Positions 1-8,877 of a stretch of 58,053 bases of DNA are shown here, piece after piece; position 1 is the stretch's first letter, and the number at the start of each line of letters is the position of its first letter. The notes under the pieces are model-generated. The model did no database searches. It was given only the letters and a program-made list of their open reading frames with translations, and was not told where the DNA came from. The stretch is from Paludibacteraceae bacterium. GTDB taxonomy: Bacteria > Bacteroidota > Bacteroidia > Bacteroidales > Paludibacteraceae. Both the position numbers and the translations under genes were made by a program. Where the stretch lies: NCBI GenBank assembly GCA_017446455.1, contig JAFSQV010000002.1, positions 1 to 58,053 of the forward strand. The letters are read 5' to 3'.

Positions 1-147
1 CTGCTTGTATCCCGCAGCGCGGCATAGTTCGCCGATACGCCCCCGCGCACCGAAACCTTCCGTCACTTCTGGCTTCGGAAGCGGCACGGCATGTATCACT
101 TTGCCCGGCAGACGGTGAATATGTTTTCTGAATAAGTAAGTATCCAT
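1..147 (-). CDS. Partial CDS, possible iron-containing alcohol dehydrogenase N-terminus
   Basis: An open frame of 49 codons begins with ATG at 147 and runs off the left edge, so only the N-terminus is visible. The start lies 2 nt past the gldB stop codon, which fits membership of the same operon. The visible residues include VPLPKPEVTEGFGARGRIGE followed by LCRAAGYK. Some iron-containing alcohol dehydrogenases start in a similar way (a Pro-Lys-Pro segment, a glycine-rich turn, then a helix before the nucleotide-binding domain), but no catalytic or metal residue lies inside the window. The frame is well supported by its position and protein-like composition. The family name is a weak guess. 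Confidence 0.45.
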   Translation of the reverse strand, partial: MDTYLFRKHIHRLPGKVIHAVPLPKPEVTEGFGARGRIGELCRAAGYKQ

Positions 148-149
148 TT

Positions 150-1157
150 TTAAGGCTTGTAATAACTTTCTTCGAGTATCTTTTGTGCGTCGCCCTCTGC
201 CATCAGCTCCTGCAGACTAGCGTTCTCGTTATGCGCCATATAGCTCTCGGCGATGCGCCATCCGAGCCATATACCCAACCTTCCCGGCGCGTCCTGCGAC
301 ACCTCTGAGGTGAAAGGTCCGTCATTCAAATACCCCGTCAGTATCAGGCTCTCCGTCTTGAACAAGTCCCGCTTGTCCATCACGAGGTGCCAGATCGCCT
401 CTTCGTTCTTCACGCACCAATTCCACTGCTCTTTCGTCCATCCCATGATCTCATACCCGGGCAGGTTGTCGAAGATCTGCGACGTCAGATACATCACCTT
501 TCCGCGGTACATCATCTGGTCCAGCAACCGGCTCTTCGTGCTCGTATACGGTATCGTTCGGAACAGGTACGCACTCACCACATCCACGGGGATGCACTCC
601 TTGCGCATCGTCTGTTTCTGGTACTCATATACTACGCGGTTGTAGTACTCATAATGGCTCCCCAGATACATGTCCGCGCCGACACCGATGAGCTCGTCGT
701 TGAAGTAGACAGGCGTCTGAAAACCCGATACAAATAGATAGAAAGCAGGTATCTCCGTCTCCGGATACAGATATTGAATCCGTGCAAATGCCTTGCCAAT
801 CGCCAGCTCCAAATCCTTCACGTCCGCAAACACTTCTTGCTCCTTCGCATTCGTCTGCTTGAAGCCATACATCGTGTCGTTCAGAAACAGCGGTAACTGC
901 TGCTCCAGATACAGCGTATCTATCGACGGAATACCTAAAACATCCTCCACCCACAACGGCATGAACGCCGGATATTCGTCATACAGTACCTTCACATCCT
1001 CTTTTACACTCGCCTCATGCACATTCAGCAAGGCCTTGTCAAAGCGCACGAACTCAATCTCTTGCGGCTCTATATCCTTCGGAAAATACGTTCGGCCTTT
1101 CTGACAAGCGGTCAGAGCCATCATACATGCAATAGTATATAGAATCTTCTTCATCAT
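150..1157 (-). CDS. gldB: Gliding motility lipoprotein GldB
   Basis: The 335-residue protein starts with a lipoprotein signal (MMKKILYTIACMMALTAC), with Cys18 as the predicted lipidation site. The body matches what I know of the GldB family: a FVRFDKALL segment soon after the anchor, then a soluble, aromatic-rich domain that resembles a Zn-protease fold. In Flavobacterium GldB is needed for gliding and helps stabilise the GldJ/GldK envelope complex of type IX secretion. Non-gliding Bacteroidales keep it as well. It is the penultimate visible gene of the minus-strand run, 12 nt after a LolD-like ATPase gene. The start sits in a short GGAATGATG-type repeat with several overlapping ATGs, so MM versus M at the N-terminus cannot be decided. 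Confidence 0.85.
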   Translation of the reverse strand: MMKKILYTIACMMALTACQKGRTYFPKDIEPQEIEFVRFDKALLNVHEASVKEDVKVLYDEYPAFMPLWVEDVLGIPSIDTLYLEQQLPLFLNDTMYGFKQTNAKEQEVFADVKDLELAIGKAFARIQYLYPETEIPAFYLFVSGFQTPVYFNDELIGVGADMYLGSHYEYYNRVVYEYQKQTMRKECIPVDVVSAYLFRTIPYTSTKSRLLDQMMYRGKVMYLTSQIFDNLPGYEIMGWTKEQWNWCVKNEEAIWHLVMDKRDLFKTESLILTGYLNDGPFTSEVSQDAPGRLGIWLGWRIAESYMAHNENASLQELMAEGDAQKILEESYYKP

Positions 1158-1184
1158 TCCATCAATTCATCATTCCATTATTCC
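1152..1184 (-). repeat. Short GGAATGATG-type repeats across a stop/start junction
   Basis: Read on the minus strand, the last codons of the ATPase gene, the 12-nt spacer and the gldB start form degenerate copies of GGAATGATG with ATG or TGA in each copy. The ATPase ends ...GIME-stop inside the repeat, and gldB begins ATGATGAAG at its end. The arrangement could favour re-initiation after termination. Confidence 0.5.
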
Positions 1185-1820
1185 GTCCTTTATTTCAATC
1201 ACACGGTCAGCGATACTCGCCAACTCTTTGTCGTGCGTCACAAGCAGAATAGTCTGTCCGTATTCCTTCCGCAGTTTCAACAACAGATCGCTCAACTCTT
1301 TCTTATTTTGCGTGTCCAGGCTACCCGTCGGTTCGTCCGCCAGGATAATATCCGGACTCATCATTAACGCCCTCGCTACGGCTACACGCTGCTTCTCACC
1401 GCCGGACAACTCATTCGGCTTGTGTCCCATGCGGTCACCCAAACCCAGTTCACGCAATAACTTCTCCGCCCGCGGCTTGTACTCGCTCTCTTTCTCGCGA
1501 GCAATCATCGCAGGGATACACACATTCTCCAGTGCAGTGAACTCCGGCAGTAACTGATGGAACTGGAAGATAAACCCGATATGCCTGTTCCTAAACGCCG
1601 CCAACTCACGGTCTTTCATGCCAAACACACTCGTCCCCTCAATAATCACCTCACCTTTCGTCGGGCGGTCCAAGGTTCCGATAATTTGCAGCAAGGTAGT
1701 CTTGCCGGCACCGCTTTTACCGACGATGGCCACAATCTCACCTTTCTTTACGCTCAAGTTCACGCCCTTCAGGACCTCCAAGTCCCCGAAGGACTTCCAT
1801 ATATCTTTTACTTCTATCAT
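1170..1820 (-). CDS. ABC transporter ATP-binding protein, LolD-like
   Basis: This 216-residue single-domain ATPase carries Walker [10 protein letters not shown] (about residues 34-42), the signature LSGGEKQR (138-145), Walker B DIILADEP (157-164) and a switch His in VTHDKE. Its length and sequence are those of the LolD/MacB-type clade, which powers lipoprotein release from the inner membrane or mechanotransmission rather than substrate import. No cognate permease lies next to it, as is common for lolD in Bacteroidales, where the permease is encoded elsewhere. It is followed 12 nt later by gldB, itself a lipoprotein gene, which fits an envelope-biogenesis cluster. The assignment to LolD rather than another MacB-type ATPase is inference. 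Confidence 0.8.
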   Translation of the reverse strand: MIEVKDIWKSFGDLEVLKGVNLSVKKGEIVAIVGKSGAGKTTLLQIIGTLDRPTKGEVIIEGTSVFGMKDRELAAFRNRHIGFIFQFHQLLPEFTALENVCIPAMIAREKESEYKPRAEKLLRELGLGDRMGHKPNELSGGEKQRVAVARALMMSPDIILADEPTGSLDTQNKKELSDLLLKLRKEYGQTILLVTHDKELASIADRVIEIKDGIME

Positions 1821-1821
1821 A

Positions 1822-2844
1822 TCATTTTTGTTTAGTTGCGTGATGGATTAGCTCAATGGCTTTTTCAATAATATCGTCTTTGTCCGAGCTCTGCATCGTG
1901 ACCAATACGTCCGGTTCAATCCCCGCTTCGATATCCTTTTTCTCGCGATCATACATGCGCACGCTTGAGAAACGGACCATCCATCCGCAGGGAAGTTCGT
2001 AACTCATCGGCATACCTCCTCCTCCCCCGCTTACGCCACCGATGATGGTCGATAAATCGGCGTACCGCATCATGCTGACAAACAGATTGGTTGCCGAGTA
2101 ACTGCGCCTATTGCATAGTACAACCACCGGTTTATTCCATTTGAGTCCCCCCGAAAGCGATGCATCAAGGCGCATTTCTTCCATTGGTGAGAAATCATTA
2201 TGGCCCGGACCGTTCTTATGATGCCAGTATCCTATTGTCTGGCTTTTAGAGAAAAAGGGTGCTGCCAGACGGTACGCATTCGTTATATCGCCTCCTCCGT
2301 TATTGCGTACGTCAAGAATAATGCCGCGGCAGTCAGCAAAAGAGGCAAGTATCCATGCCATATTGCTGCTGCTGAAACTATTGGAGAAGCTGTTGTAGTA
2401 AATATAGCCTATTTTACCGCCATCTATTGTACAATAATACAATCCTCCCGCAATCCGGTAGTCACGCAAATACAAAGATTGCAAATGGCTGTCATAATTA
2501 GCCGGATAATTGTCATACCATGCCGTATTGTAACTGCGGTCAAAATCCGAATATAAGTTCACATGCCCGTCATGCAAAGAATCCAGCATCGCCGCGCATA
2601 GATCAAACAAGGTCACCGGGTCATCCTTTTTCAATAGTGCCGCTTTAGTTATATATTCGTCATGGATGGCCTGCCAATCGATACCCTTTGACTCAACATA
2701 ACAATATTTGGTGTCAATCGCCTGCCACAAGGCTTCTACATTCTCCACGGGATCCATGGAGAACGAGATCTCTTCGCTCGGGTGACAGGCTGTCAGCGTG
2801 AAGATGAACGCAAAGCAGTTGACAATATTTTTCAGTATCTTCAT
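1822..2844 (-). CDS. S41 (tail-specific) protease-like lipoprotein
   Basis: The 340-residue protein begins with a lipoprotein signal ending LTAC (Cys20). After an N-terminal helical region it has the S41 landmarks [10 protein letters not shown] near residue 90, [12 protein letters not shown] near 174-185, and [13 protein letters not shown] near 241-253. Ser250 is the likely nucleophile, in the position where C-terminal processing peptidases have Ser followed by Ala. No clear PDZ domain is visible, so it resembles the short S41 lipoproteins common in Bacteroidales rather than CtpA. It should act on the periplasmic face of a membrane, with unknown substrate. Its start overlaps the stop of the upstream barrel-like gene by 4 nt (2841-2844), implying translational coupling. 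Confidence 0.75.
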   Translation of the reverse strand: MKILKNIVNCFAFIFTLTACHPSEEISFSMDPVENVEALWQAIDTKYCYVESKGIDWQAIHDEYITKAALLKKDDPVTLFDLCAAMLDSLHDGHVNLYSDFDRSYNTAWYDNYPANYDSHLQSLYLRDYRIAGGLYYCTIDGGKIGYIYYNSFSNSFSSSNMAWILASFADCRGIILDVRNNGGGDITNAYRLAAPFFSKSQTIGYWHHKNGPGHNDFSPMEEMRLDASLSGGLKWNKPVVVLCNRRSYSATNLFVSMMRYADLSTIIGGVSGGGGGMPMSYELPCGWMVRFSSVRMYDREKKDIEAGIEPDVLVTMQSSDKDDIIEKAIELIHHATKQK

Positions 2845-3671
2845 AAGCGCTTATTAGCTTTAATGCGGTAGTTCCATATACAACCGATGACAATACTAAT
2901 CTGATTGCGGACAAAATGCAGGTCTCCGGTACCGTAATTCAGATACTCATGTTCCGCCCCGACACGCCACGTGGAATGCGGGAACTGCATGTCCAATGCC
3001 AATTCATGCTTGATGGTATGATGGTTCCAGTGACCGGAACAGCGCGCCGTTCCTCTTATGCCTTCCTCCAATTCGTAATACGACTCCCAATAGTCGGGCA
3101 TGAAATCGAAGCCGATCAAGTTGGTGCGTATCTGGTAATTGAGCCGGTAACTGGTCTTTTTACCATAGAATGACCACGACAAGCCCCCCATCGCCATCAC
3201 ATCGACAGCTATGTCCAATGACAAGGGTTTGTTTACATTGGACACCAGATACCGCGCCCCGAATTCCGTCTCCATGTACGGACCGACAAACACTTTCAGA
3301 CGGTTGTCGAACCACTGCCAGTAATAGAAGGCGCCCCAACCGCCGGAGAGCCCTAACCCGTAAATCTTATTGCTGCGAGCGGAGTTAACTTGACTGAACC
3401 CACGAACATCCAGCCTCCCTACATGCGCCCAATGGGCAAGACGTCCCGTCCTTCCCAGACGTGTGTCCTGACGGAATGGTTGCCACCACTCATTTCCGAT
3501 TCCTATCAGCATGCCGTTGTATGCCAGAGGACTGATGTATGTGTCCAGCTGGTAATTCCAGCCGAGACGGATCTTGAGGATATTGGTGTGTTCCAAATCC
3601 TCATTTGCCGCTACCGAGCCGACAAGGCAAAAAAGAACTACTATGACAGCTATTCGTTTAAGCATTCTCAA
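2841..3671 (-). CDS. Outer-membrane-type protein, DUF3316-like
   Basis: The 276-residue protein has a Sec signal peptide (MRMLKRIAVIVVLFCLVGSV, ending near AANE). It is followed by a body rich in Tyr, Trp and alternating hydrophobic residues, as expected of amphipathic strands in a small outer-membrane barrel. The segment SPLAYNGMLIGIGNEWWQPF resembles the family I know as DUF3316 in Bacteroidales. I cannot confirm that without a profile search. No enzymatic motif is seen. It overlaps tsaE by 14 nt upstream and the S41 lipoprotein gene by 4 nt downstream, so it is part of a coupled run. Function is unknown; an envelope protein is the limit of what the sequence supports. Confidence 0.6.
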   Translation of the reverse strand: MRMLKRIAVIVVLFCLVGSVAANEDLEHTNILKIRLGWNYQLDTYISPLAYNGMLIGIGNEWWQPFRQDTRLGRTGRLAHWAHVGRLDVRGFSQVNSARSNKIYGLGLSGGWGAFYYWQWFDNRLKVFVGPYMETEFGARYLVSNVNKPLSLDIAVDVMAMGGLSWSFYGKKTSYRLNYQIRTNLIGFDFMPDYWESYYELEEGIRGTARCSGHWNHHTIKHELALDMQFPHSTWRVGAEHEYLNYGTGDLHFVRNQISIVIGCIWNYRIKANKRL

Positions 3672-4131
3672 TACATAGCAAGCGGTCTCCGTTTTCCTGC
3701 GGAATGATTTTCACCCAAACGGTGTCTTCCGGCAACAGGGCTTCGATCTTCTCCGGCCACTCGATAAAACAGTAGTTCCCCGAATACAGATATTCCTCCG
3801 CACCGAAGTCCATCGCCTCGCGGAGATCCTTCAAGCGATAGCAATCGAAATGATATACCTCGCCCTTATACGGTTGTTCCACATCATACACGTTCACAAT
3901 CGCGAAGGTCGGACTGTTGACGATATCGATCGAACCCATCTGCTCGACCAACTTCTTGATGAAGGTCGTCTTACCGGCACCCATCACCCCATCGAACGCA
4001 AACACCCGGTGCGGCTCGTTCGCCTTCAAAAGTTCCAACGCACTCACTGTCTCATTTTTCTCATTCAACATAAAAATGTTGGAATTGTTGTCTAATTTCA
4101 GCGTATAAGTAGTCATATTCTTGCTTTTCAT
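3658..4131 (-). CDS. tsaE: tRNA threonylcarbamoyladenosine biosynthesis ATPase TsaE
   Basis: This 157-residue P-loop protein carries Walker A GVMGAGKTT at about 48-56, followed by the TsaE-typical stretch VNSPTFAIVNVY. The later segment FDCYRLKD matches the conserved H-x-D-x-YRL region of the family. TsaE hydrolyses ATP to drive turnover of the TsaB-TsaD complex that makes t6A37 in ANN-decoding tRNAs. The length is normal for the family. An alternative start at 4116 (MTTYTL) is equally compatible; I chose 4131 because it lies 7 nt after the uvrC stop. The 3' end overlaps the next gene by 14 nt. Confidence 0.88.
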   Translation of the reverse strand: MKSKNMTTYTLKLDNNSNIFMLNEKNETVSALELLKANEPHRVFAFDGVMGAGKTTFIKKLVEQMGSIDIVNSPTFAIVNVYDVEQPYKGEVYHFDCYRLKDLREAMDFGAEEYLYSGNYCFIEWPEKIEALLPEDTVWVKIIPQENGDRLLCIENA

Positions 4132-4138
4132 TCAATTC

Positions 4139-5956
4139 TCAGAGACTTATTTTGGCCTGAATTTGCTCGTAAATGTCTGATCCTCTGCGTTTTCCGAGCA
4201 ATTTGATCCATTCGTCTTTGCTCGCTGCTCTAGCGCGTTTCACAGAACCGAAATGTGTCAGTATTTTTTGCTTCGTAACCTCTCCAACTCCCTGTAAATG
4301 ATCAAGTTGGCTATGAATCTGGGCCTTGCTGCGCTTCGCTTTGTGGAATGAAATGGCAAATCGATGCACTTCATCCTGTATATTCGTCAACAAGCGGAAC
4401 ACTTCACTCGTCACCGGCATCGAGATCTCCTTCGGCGGAAAACCAAACAGCAAAGTCTGTGTCCGGTGTTTGTCGTTCTTCTTCAATCCCGCTATCGGAA
4501 TATGTAACCCCAACTGATCTTCCACTGCCTCGCGGATGGCATTCATCTGCCCTATGCCTCCGTCGGCGATGATCAAGTCCGGTAAAGCGCCGTTTTCACC
4601 GAGGATATGTTGATATCTTCTTCGTACCACTTCCCGCATACTCGCATAGTCATCCGCGCCCTGCACGGTCTTGATATCAAATCGTTTATAATCGCTCTTG
4701 CTCGGTTTCGCCATTCTGTACACTACGCAGCCTGCTACTGCGCTCTCGCCTTGTATATTCGAGTTATCGAAGCAATCAATCCATTTCGGCATCTTCTCCA
4801 ACCCCATCATCTGCTGCAACTCCGTCAAGATTCTTACTCCTCTTTGCTCCGGATTGAGTTTATCGTCCTGCTTCAATCGGTCTAACTTATACTGCCGTAC
4901 ATTCTGCATCGCCAGGTCCAGCAACTTCTTTTTATCTCCGCTCACGGCAATATGGATATGCAGTGAATCATCAAAAACCTCCGGAATGAACGGAACAATC
5001 ACGTCTTTGGTCGTACTCTCTAACCGCTCCCTTAACTCCATCATTCCCATCGCCAGCAACTCCTCTTTCTCCTCCTCCATCTTTCGCCGGTACTCAATCG
5101 TCTGACCCTGCACGATTGATCCGTTATGCACATGCAGCATCGCGATATAGACCTTGTCCTCCTGCTCGTCGTATCCGAAGACATCCGTATCTTTTGCCGA
5201 TGAATTCGTGATAATTGTCTTGCTCTTGAACTGCTCCAGCAACTCAATCTTACGTTTTAGGTCCGCCGCTTCTTCATACTTCATCTCTGCCGCTAGCGCC
5301 ATCATCTGCTCCTCCAATTGCCGACCGATCTCATGCGCATCACCTTTAATCAACTTCCGCGCCTGGTCGATCCACTCGCCATACTCCTCTTTTCCTTTGC
5401 CCTCGCAGATGCCGCAGCAGTTCTTTAAGTGGTATTTGAGACACACCCGCACCTTCTTTTTCTCGATGGAATCGGCGGTTAAAGGTATATTACATGTGCG
5501 TATCGGATATAACTTATGGACCAACTCTAATACCATCTCTACGGTATTTCCGAAACTATACGGACCATAATATTCCCCCGCTTTCTTATTGATCGTCCTT
5601 GTCTTAAAGATTCGCGGATACGCTTCTTTTGTAATACATATACTCGGATAGCTCTTTCCGTCCTTGAGCAAGATATTATACCGCGGTTGATACTGCTTAA
5701 TCAGGTTATTCTCTAATAGGAACGCATCCTGCTCGCTATCTACTACTACGTACCGAATATCCGCTATATGTGCTACCAGTTGCCTCGTTTTACTCGATAT
5801 ATGGTCTTTGTTGAAGTAACTATTCACCCTCCGGTGAAGGTTCTTGGCTTTACCTACATAGATGATCTGCCCGTCCTTGTCAAAGTACTGGTACACCCCC
5901 GGACTCTCCGGTATACGTTTTAGCAAGAGGTCAATATGATCATCCTTCTTATTCAT
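4139..5956 (-). CDS. uvrC: Excinuclease ABC subunit C (UvrC)
   Basis: This 605-residue protein has the full UvrC architecture. An N-terminal GIY-YIG nuclease contains PESPGVYQYFDKDGQIIYVG (residues 16-35) with KAKNLHRRV after it. A cysteine-bearing region (CLKYHLKNCCGIC) and a UVR motif (MKYEEAADLKRKIELLEQF) follow. The C-terminal RNase H-like nuclease starts near CFDNSNIQGE, and terminal helix-hairpin-helix motifs contain LQGVGEVTK and LLGKRRG. UvrC makes the dual incisions in nucleotide excision repair. The start overlaps the apt stop by 8 nt. The order apt-uvrC after mnmG is, as I recall it, common in Bacteroidales. Confidence 0.96.
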   Translation of the reverse strand: MNKKDDHIDLLLKRIPESPGVYQYFDKDGQIIYVGKAKNLHRRVNSYFNKDHISSKTRQLVAHIADIRYVVVDSEQDAFLLENNLIKQYQPRYNILLKDGKSYPSICITKEAYPRIFKTRTINKKAGEYYGPYSFGNTVEMVLELVHKLYPIRTCNIPLTADSIEKKKVRVCLKYHLKNCCGICEGKGKEEYGEWIDQARKLIKGDAHEIGRQLEEQMMALAAEMKYEEAADLKRKIELLEQFKSKTIITNSSAKDTDVFGYDEQEDKVYIAMLHVHNGSIVQGQTIEYRRKMEEEKEELLAMGMMELRERLESTTKDVIVPFIPEVFDDSLHIHIAVSGDKKKLLDLAMQNVRQYKLDRLKQDDKLNPEQRGVRILTELQQMMGLEKMPKWIDCFDNSNIQGESAVAGCVVYRMAKPSKSDYKRFDIKTVQGADDYASMREVVRRRYQHILGENGALPDLIIADGGIGQMNAIREAVEDQLGLHIPIAGLKKNDKHRTQTLLFGFPPKEISMPVTSEVFRLLTNIQDEVHRFAISFHKAKRSKAQIHSQLDHLQGVGEVTKQKILTHFGSVKRARAASKDEWIKLLGKRRGSDIYEQIQAKISL

Positions 5957-6488
5957 CCACTTCTATCCCGAAAAGACAATCGACGTTCTCTGCCTTTCCC
6001 TCTAAATACTCGCGTCCGTGCAGACCTTCCAATTCGATGATACAATTGACGTAGATCTTCTTCACGCCTAATTTCTTCACGAGGTTAATCGCCGCTTCCA
6101 TCGAACCGCCCGTAGCTAAGATATCATCATGAATCAGTACGACATCCTCCGGACTCAACGCGTCTTTGTGCATCTGAATCGTATCCTCCCCATATTCCTT
6201 GGCATAAGTCACCGATACGGTCTCTGCTGGTAGTTTGTTGGGTTTCCGGATAGGAACAAAACCAACCCCGAGTTCGATAGCTACCGCAGGCGCTAATATA
6301 AAACCCCGGGACTCGATACCCACTACTTTGGATATACCGAGATTCTTGTATTTTTTCACAATCTCGTCTCGCATCCAACGCAAACCTTCCGGATTGTCCA
6401 GGACGGTAGTGATGTCCTTAAATTGTATGCCCTTGATTGGGAAATCAGGTACATTACGAACCAATGCTTTTACTTCTTCTGCTGTCAT
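5949..6488 (-). CDS. apt: Adenine phosphoribosyltransferase
   Basis: The 179-residue enzyme salvages adenine with PRPP to give AMP. Family hallmarks visible are VRNVPDFPIKGIQFKDITTV at the N-terminus, the central GIESRGFILAPAVA, the hood segment IRKPNKLP and the PRPP-binding loop VVLIHDDILATGGSM. The usual VDD is HDD here, a tolerated change. The length matches Apt (170-180 residues). It begins 72 nt downstream of mnmG, and that gap holds a hairpin and a parS site, so it may not share all of the mnmG transcript. It overlaps uvrC by 8 nt. Confidence 0.95.
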   Translation of the reverse strand: MTAEEVKALVRNVPDFPIKGIQFKDITTVLDNPEGLRWMRDEIVKKYKNLGISKVVGIESRGFILAPAVAIELGVGFVPIRKPNKLPAETVSVTYAKEYGEDTIQMHKDALSPEDVVLIHDDILATGGSMEAAINLVKKLGVKKIYVNCIIELEGLHGREYLEGKAENVDCLFGIEVDE

Positions 6489-6511
6489 ATAGTATGTGTT
6501 TGTTTGCTCTG

Positions 6512-6527
6512 TGTTCCACGTGAAACA
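6512..6527. other. parS centromere-like site (ParB/Spo0J binding)
   Basis: The 16 bp TGTTCCACGTGAAACA match the bacterial parS consensus TGTTNCACGTGAAACA at every position. The match lies in the 72-bp gap between mnmG and apt. parS sites are bound by ParB and loaded with SMC for origin segregation, and they cluster near oriC. In many bacteria mnmG (gidA) is also origin-proximal. No parA, parB or dnaA gene is in the window. I scanned other CACGTG cores by eye and found no second full match. Confidence 0.85.
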
Positions 6528-6534
6528 TTTTAAG

Positions 6535-6553
6535 TAGTTTGCTTTGCAAACTA
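6535..6553 (-). terminator. Perfect hairpin just after mnmG
   Basis: TAGTTTGC and GCAAACTA form an 8-bp stem with a 3-nt loop, starting about 8 nt after the mnmG stop codon. There is no run of T on the minus strand after it, so it may be a weak terminator, a processing site or an mRNA-end stabiliser. Confidence 0.35.
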
Positions 6554-6560
6554 AAATCGC

Positions 6561-8426
6561 TTATCTACCCATCAAAACGAGCAACACACTCACGTCATTC
6601 GGGCTTACGCCGGGTATACGTTGGGCTTCGCCAATGGACTTCGGGCGGATACGACTTAACTTTTGACGCGCCTCTGTACTCAGGCTCTGCACCTCTTCAT
6701 AATTAAACCCATCAGGAATGCGTATCTGGTCTAATCGTTGCAGTTTCGCTGCTTCCAGTTGCTCTCGCTTGATATACCCCGCGTATTTGATCTGAATCTC
6801 GCAACTCTCCACGATCTCATCGGACAGATTCGTCATTTTAGCCTTCAGTTCCGGCACTACTTCTGCCAATTCCTTGATGCCTACCTGCGGGCGTAAAATA
6901 AGTTCACTAATTTTGCATCCTTCATGCAGCGGCGTACTGCCGATCGACTCCAACCATCCGTCGATGCTTCCTTTGCGCACAGTAAAACTCTGCATAAACT
7001 CGATGAAATCGGCGCAAGCTGTTTCTTTTTGGCACCATAAATCATAGCGATACTTATCCGCCAATCCCATCTCGAAGCTGCGTTTGGTGAGTCGCTCATC
7101 CGCATTATCCTGGCGCAACAGAATGCGGTACTCGGCGCGCGAGGTAAACATGCGGTACGGTTCATCGACCCCTTTATTCACCAGATCATCTATCAGCACA
7201 CCGATATAACTTTCGTCTCTGCCCATCGTGAAGGGCGCACCGCCATGTACGTTAAGATGGGCATTCACGCCGGCTACCAATCCTTGTCCGGCTGCCTCCT
7301 CATACCCCGTTGTACCATTGATCTGACCGGCAAAAAACAGATTTTTAATCTGTTTGGTCTCCAAAGTATGGTGCAACTGAGTCGGATCAAAGAAGTCATA
7401 CTCTATCGCGTAACCCGGTCGGTATAGTACGATATCTTCGAGACCCTTCACGGTCTTGAGCCCCGCTAACTGCACCTGCCAAGGCAGACTACTGGAGAAA
7501 CCGTTCACGTAGTACTCATTGCTATCCACTCCCTCGGGTTCCAAGAATAGCTGATGCGCTTCTTTATCTGCAAACGTAACGATTTTCGTCTCGATACTCG
7601 GGCAGTAGCGCGGACCGATACTCTGGATTTGTCCGTTGAAAAGGGGAGAATCCTTAAGTCCGGCGCGTAGCGCTTCGTGGGTGTTCGGATTGGTATAGGT
7701 GATCCAGCACGGCATCTGTTTCAAGCCTCGCTTTACCGTATCGAGATAGCTGAACTGATGCCAGGTATCGTCGCCATCCTGTCGAATCATCTGATCGAAA
7801 TGAATAGAGCGTGCATCCACACGAGCCGGAGTACCGGTTTTCATGCGGTCACTCTTGAAGCCCAGTTCTACCAATTGCTCCGTCAAACCATAGGATGCGG
7901 GTTCGGAGATACGTCCACCTTTGACCTGCGTCTTGCCGCAGTGCATGAGTCCGTTGAGGAAGGTGCCATTGGTAAGCACCACAGCTTGCGCCTCCATCTC
8001 GATACCCAAGAGGGTCTTTACACCGCACACCTTATTATCTTTGATAATAAGACTTACAGCAGTGTCTTGCCATATATGCAGGTTCTCCGTACTACTGAGT
8101 ACCTTGATCCACTCCTCAATAAACCGCTTTCGGTCGCTCTGGCTGCGCGGACTCCACATCGCCGGTCCTTTGCTTTGGTTGAGTAAGCGGAACTGGATAG
8201 CGCTGCGATCCGTAACAATACCCATCATTCCTCCCAGCGCATCGATCTCACGCACGATCTGGCCCTTGGCGATACCGCCTACGGCAGGATTGCAACTCAT
8301 CTGGGCGATCTTATTCATGTCCATCGTGATAAGCAAGGTCTTACTGCCCATCCGGGCAGCCGCACTCGCCGCTTCACAACCGGCATGCCCGGCGCCGACT
8401 ACTATGACATCGTATCTGAAATCCAT
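6561..8426 (-). CDS. mnmG: tRNA uridine-5-carboxymethylaminomethyl modification enzyme MnmG (GidA)
   Basis: The 621-residue flavoprotein has the N-terminal FAD-binding motif VVGAGHAGCEAA (about residues 9-20). Conserved GidA segments follow: SCNPAVGGIAKGQIVREIDA, GTFLNGLMHCG, GGRISEPASYGL, KTGTPAR and GTTGYEEAAGQGL. The C-terminal helical domain includes KYAGYIKREQ. With MnmE it installs the cmnm5 group on wobble U34. The length is normal. It lies 1 nt after yraN, in the same transcription direction as the rod-shape genes. Confidence 0.97.
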   Translation of the reverse strand: MDFRYDVIVVGAGHAGCEAASAAARMGSKTLLITMDMNKIAQMSCNPAVGGIAKGQIVREIDALGGMMGIVTDRSAIQFRLLNQSKGPAMWSPRSQSDRKRFIEEWIKVLSSTENLHIWQDTAVSLIIKDNKVCGVKTLLGIEMEAQAVVLTNGTFLNGLMHCGKTQVKGGRISEPASYGLTEQLVELGFKSDRMKTGTPARVDARSIHFDQMIRQDGDDTWHQFSYLDTVKRGLKQMPCWITYTNPNTHEALRAGLKDSPLFNGQIQSIGPRYCPSIETKIVTFADKEAHQLFLEPEGVDSNEYYVNGFSSSLPWQVQLAGLKTVKGLEDIVLYRPGYAIEYDFFDPTQLHHTLETKQIKNLFFAGQINGTTGYEEAAGQGLVAGVNAHLNVHGGAPFTMGRDESYIGVLIDDLVNKGVDEPYRMFTSRAEYRILLRQDNADERLTKRSFEMGLADKYRYDLWCQKETACADFIEFMQSFTVRKGSIDGWLESIGSTPLHEGCKISELILRPQVGIKELAEVVPELKAKMTNLSDEIVESCEIQIKYAGYIKREQLEAAKLQRLDQIRIPDGFNYEEVQSLSTEARQKLSRIRPKSIGEAQRIPGVSPNDVSVLLVLMGR

Positions 8427-8427
8427 A

Positions 8428-8874
8428 TTACTTTCCTATTCTCTTATTGCGATGGCCCCACTTCCATTGGCCGCTGAAACAGCCGGAAGAGATGGTTCGT
8501 GTCTTTGGTTGAAACGCATCTTCCACGTAGTTCCGATAGGTGATCTCATTCGTGTTCCTATCTACCAATATACCAACTACGTCAAAGCGCGGTTGCTTCT
8601 CTATCCTATGGTATTTGAGGTAGGCATTGGCAGCCGCAATCACCCTTCTCATCTTGATTTCATCGACATTTTCTTCCGGCATCTTCCCATTCAAGATACA
8701 CGTGCGTGCCTTTACCTCAACAAACACAATAGTTTTCTTATCCTCCGCAATCAGGTCCACTTCCAAGTGGCCCATACGCCAGTTATGCTCCAGGACCTTA
8801 AATCCTTTCTGCTCCAGCATCTTTGTGGCTTCCTCCTCGCCGATGATTCCTATGGGGTCTGTTACAAACGGCAT
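8428..8874 (-). CDS. YraN family (UPF0102) endonuclease-like protein
   Basis: The 148-residue protein belongs to the YraN/UPF0102 group, a small PD-(D/E)XK nuclease fold. Visible motifs are GEEEATKMLEQKGFKVLEHN, then HLEVDLIAED, then the EVK element in IVFVEVKART, and PRFDVVGILVD. The C-terminus after about residue 122 is a basic extension that runs past the usual end of the family. The biological role of this family is not established. It sits 3 nt after rodA and 1 nt before mnmG. Confidence 0.85.
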   Translation of the reverse strand: MPFVTDPIGIIGEEEATKMLEQKGFKVLEHNWRMGHLEVDLIAEDKKTIVFVEVKARTCILNGKMPEENVDEIKMRRVIAAANAYLKYHRIEKQPRFDVVGILVDRNTNEITYRNYVEDAFQPKTRTISSGCFSGQWKWGHRNKRIGK

Positions 8875-8877
8875 ATC

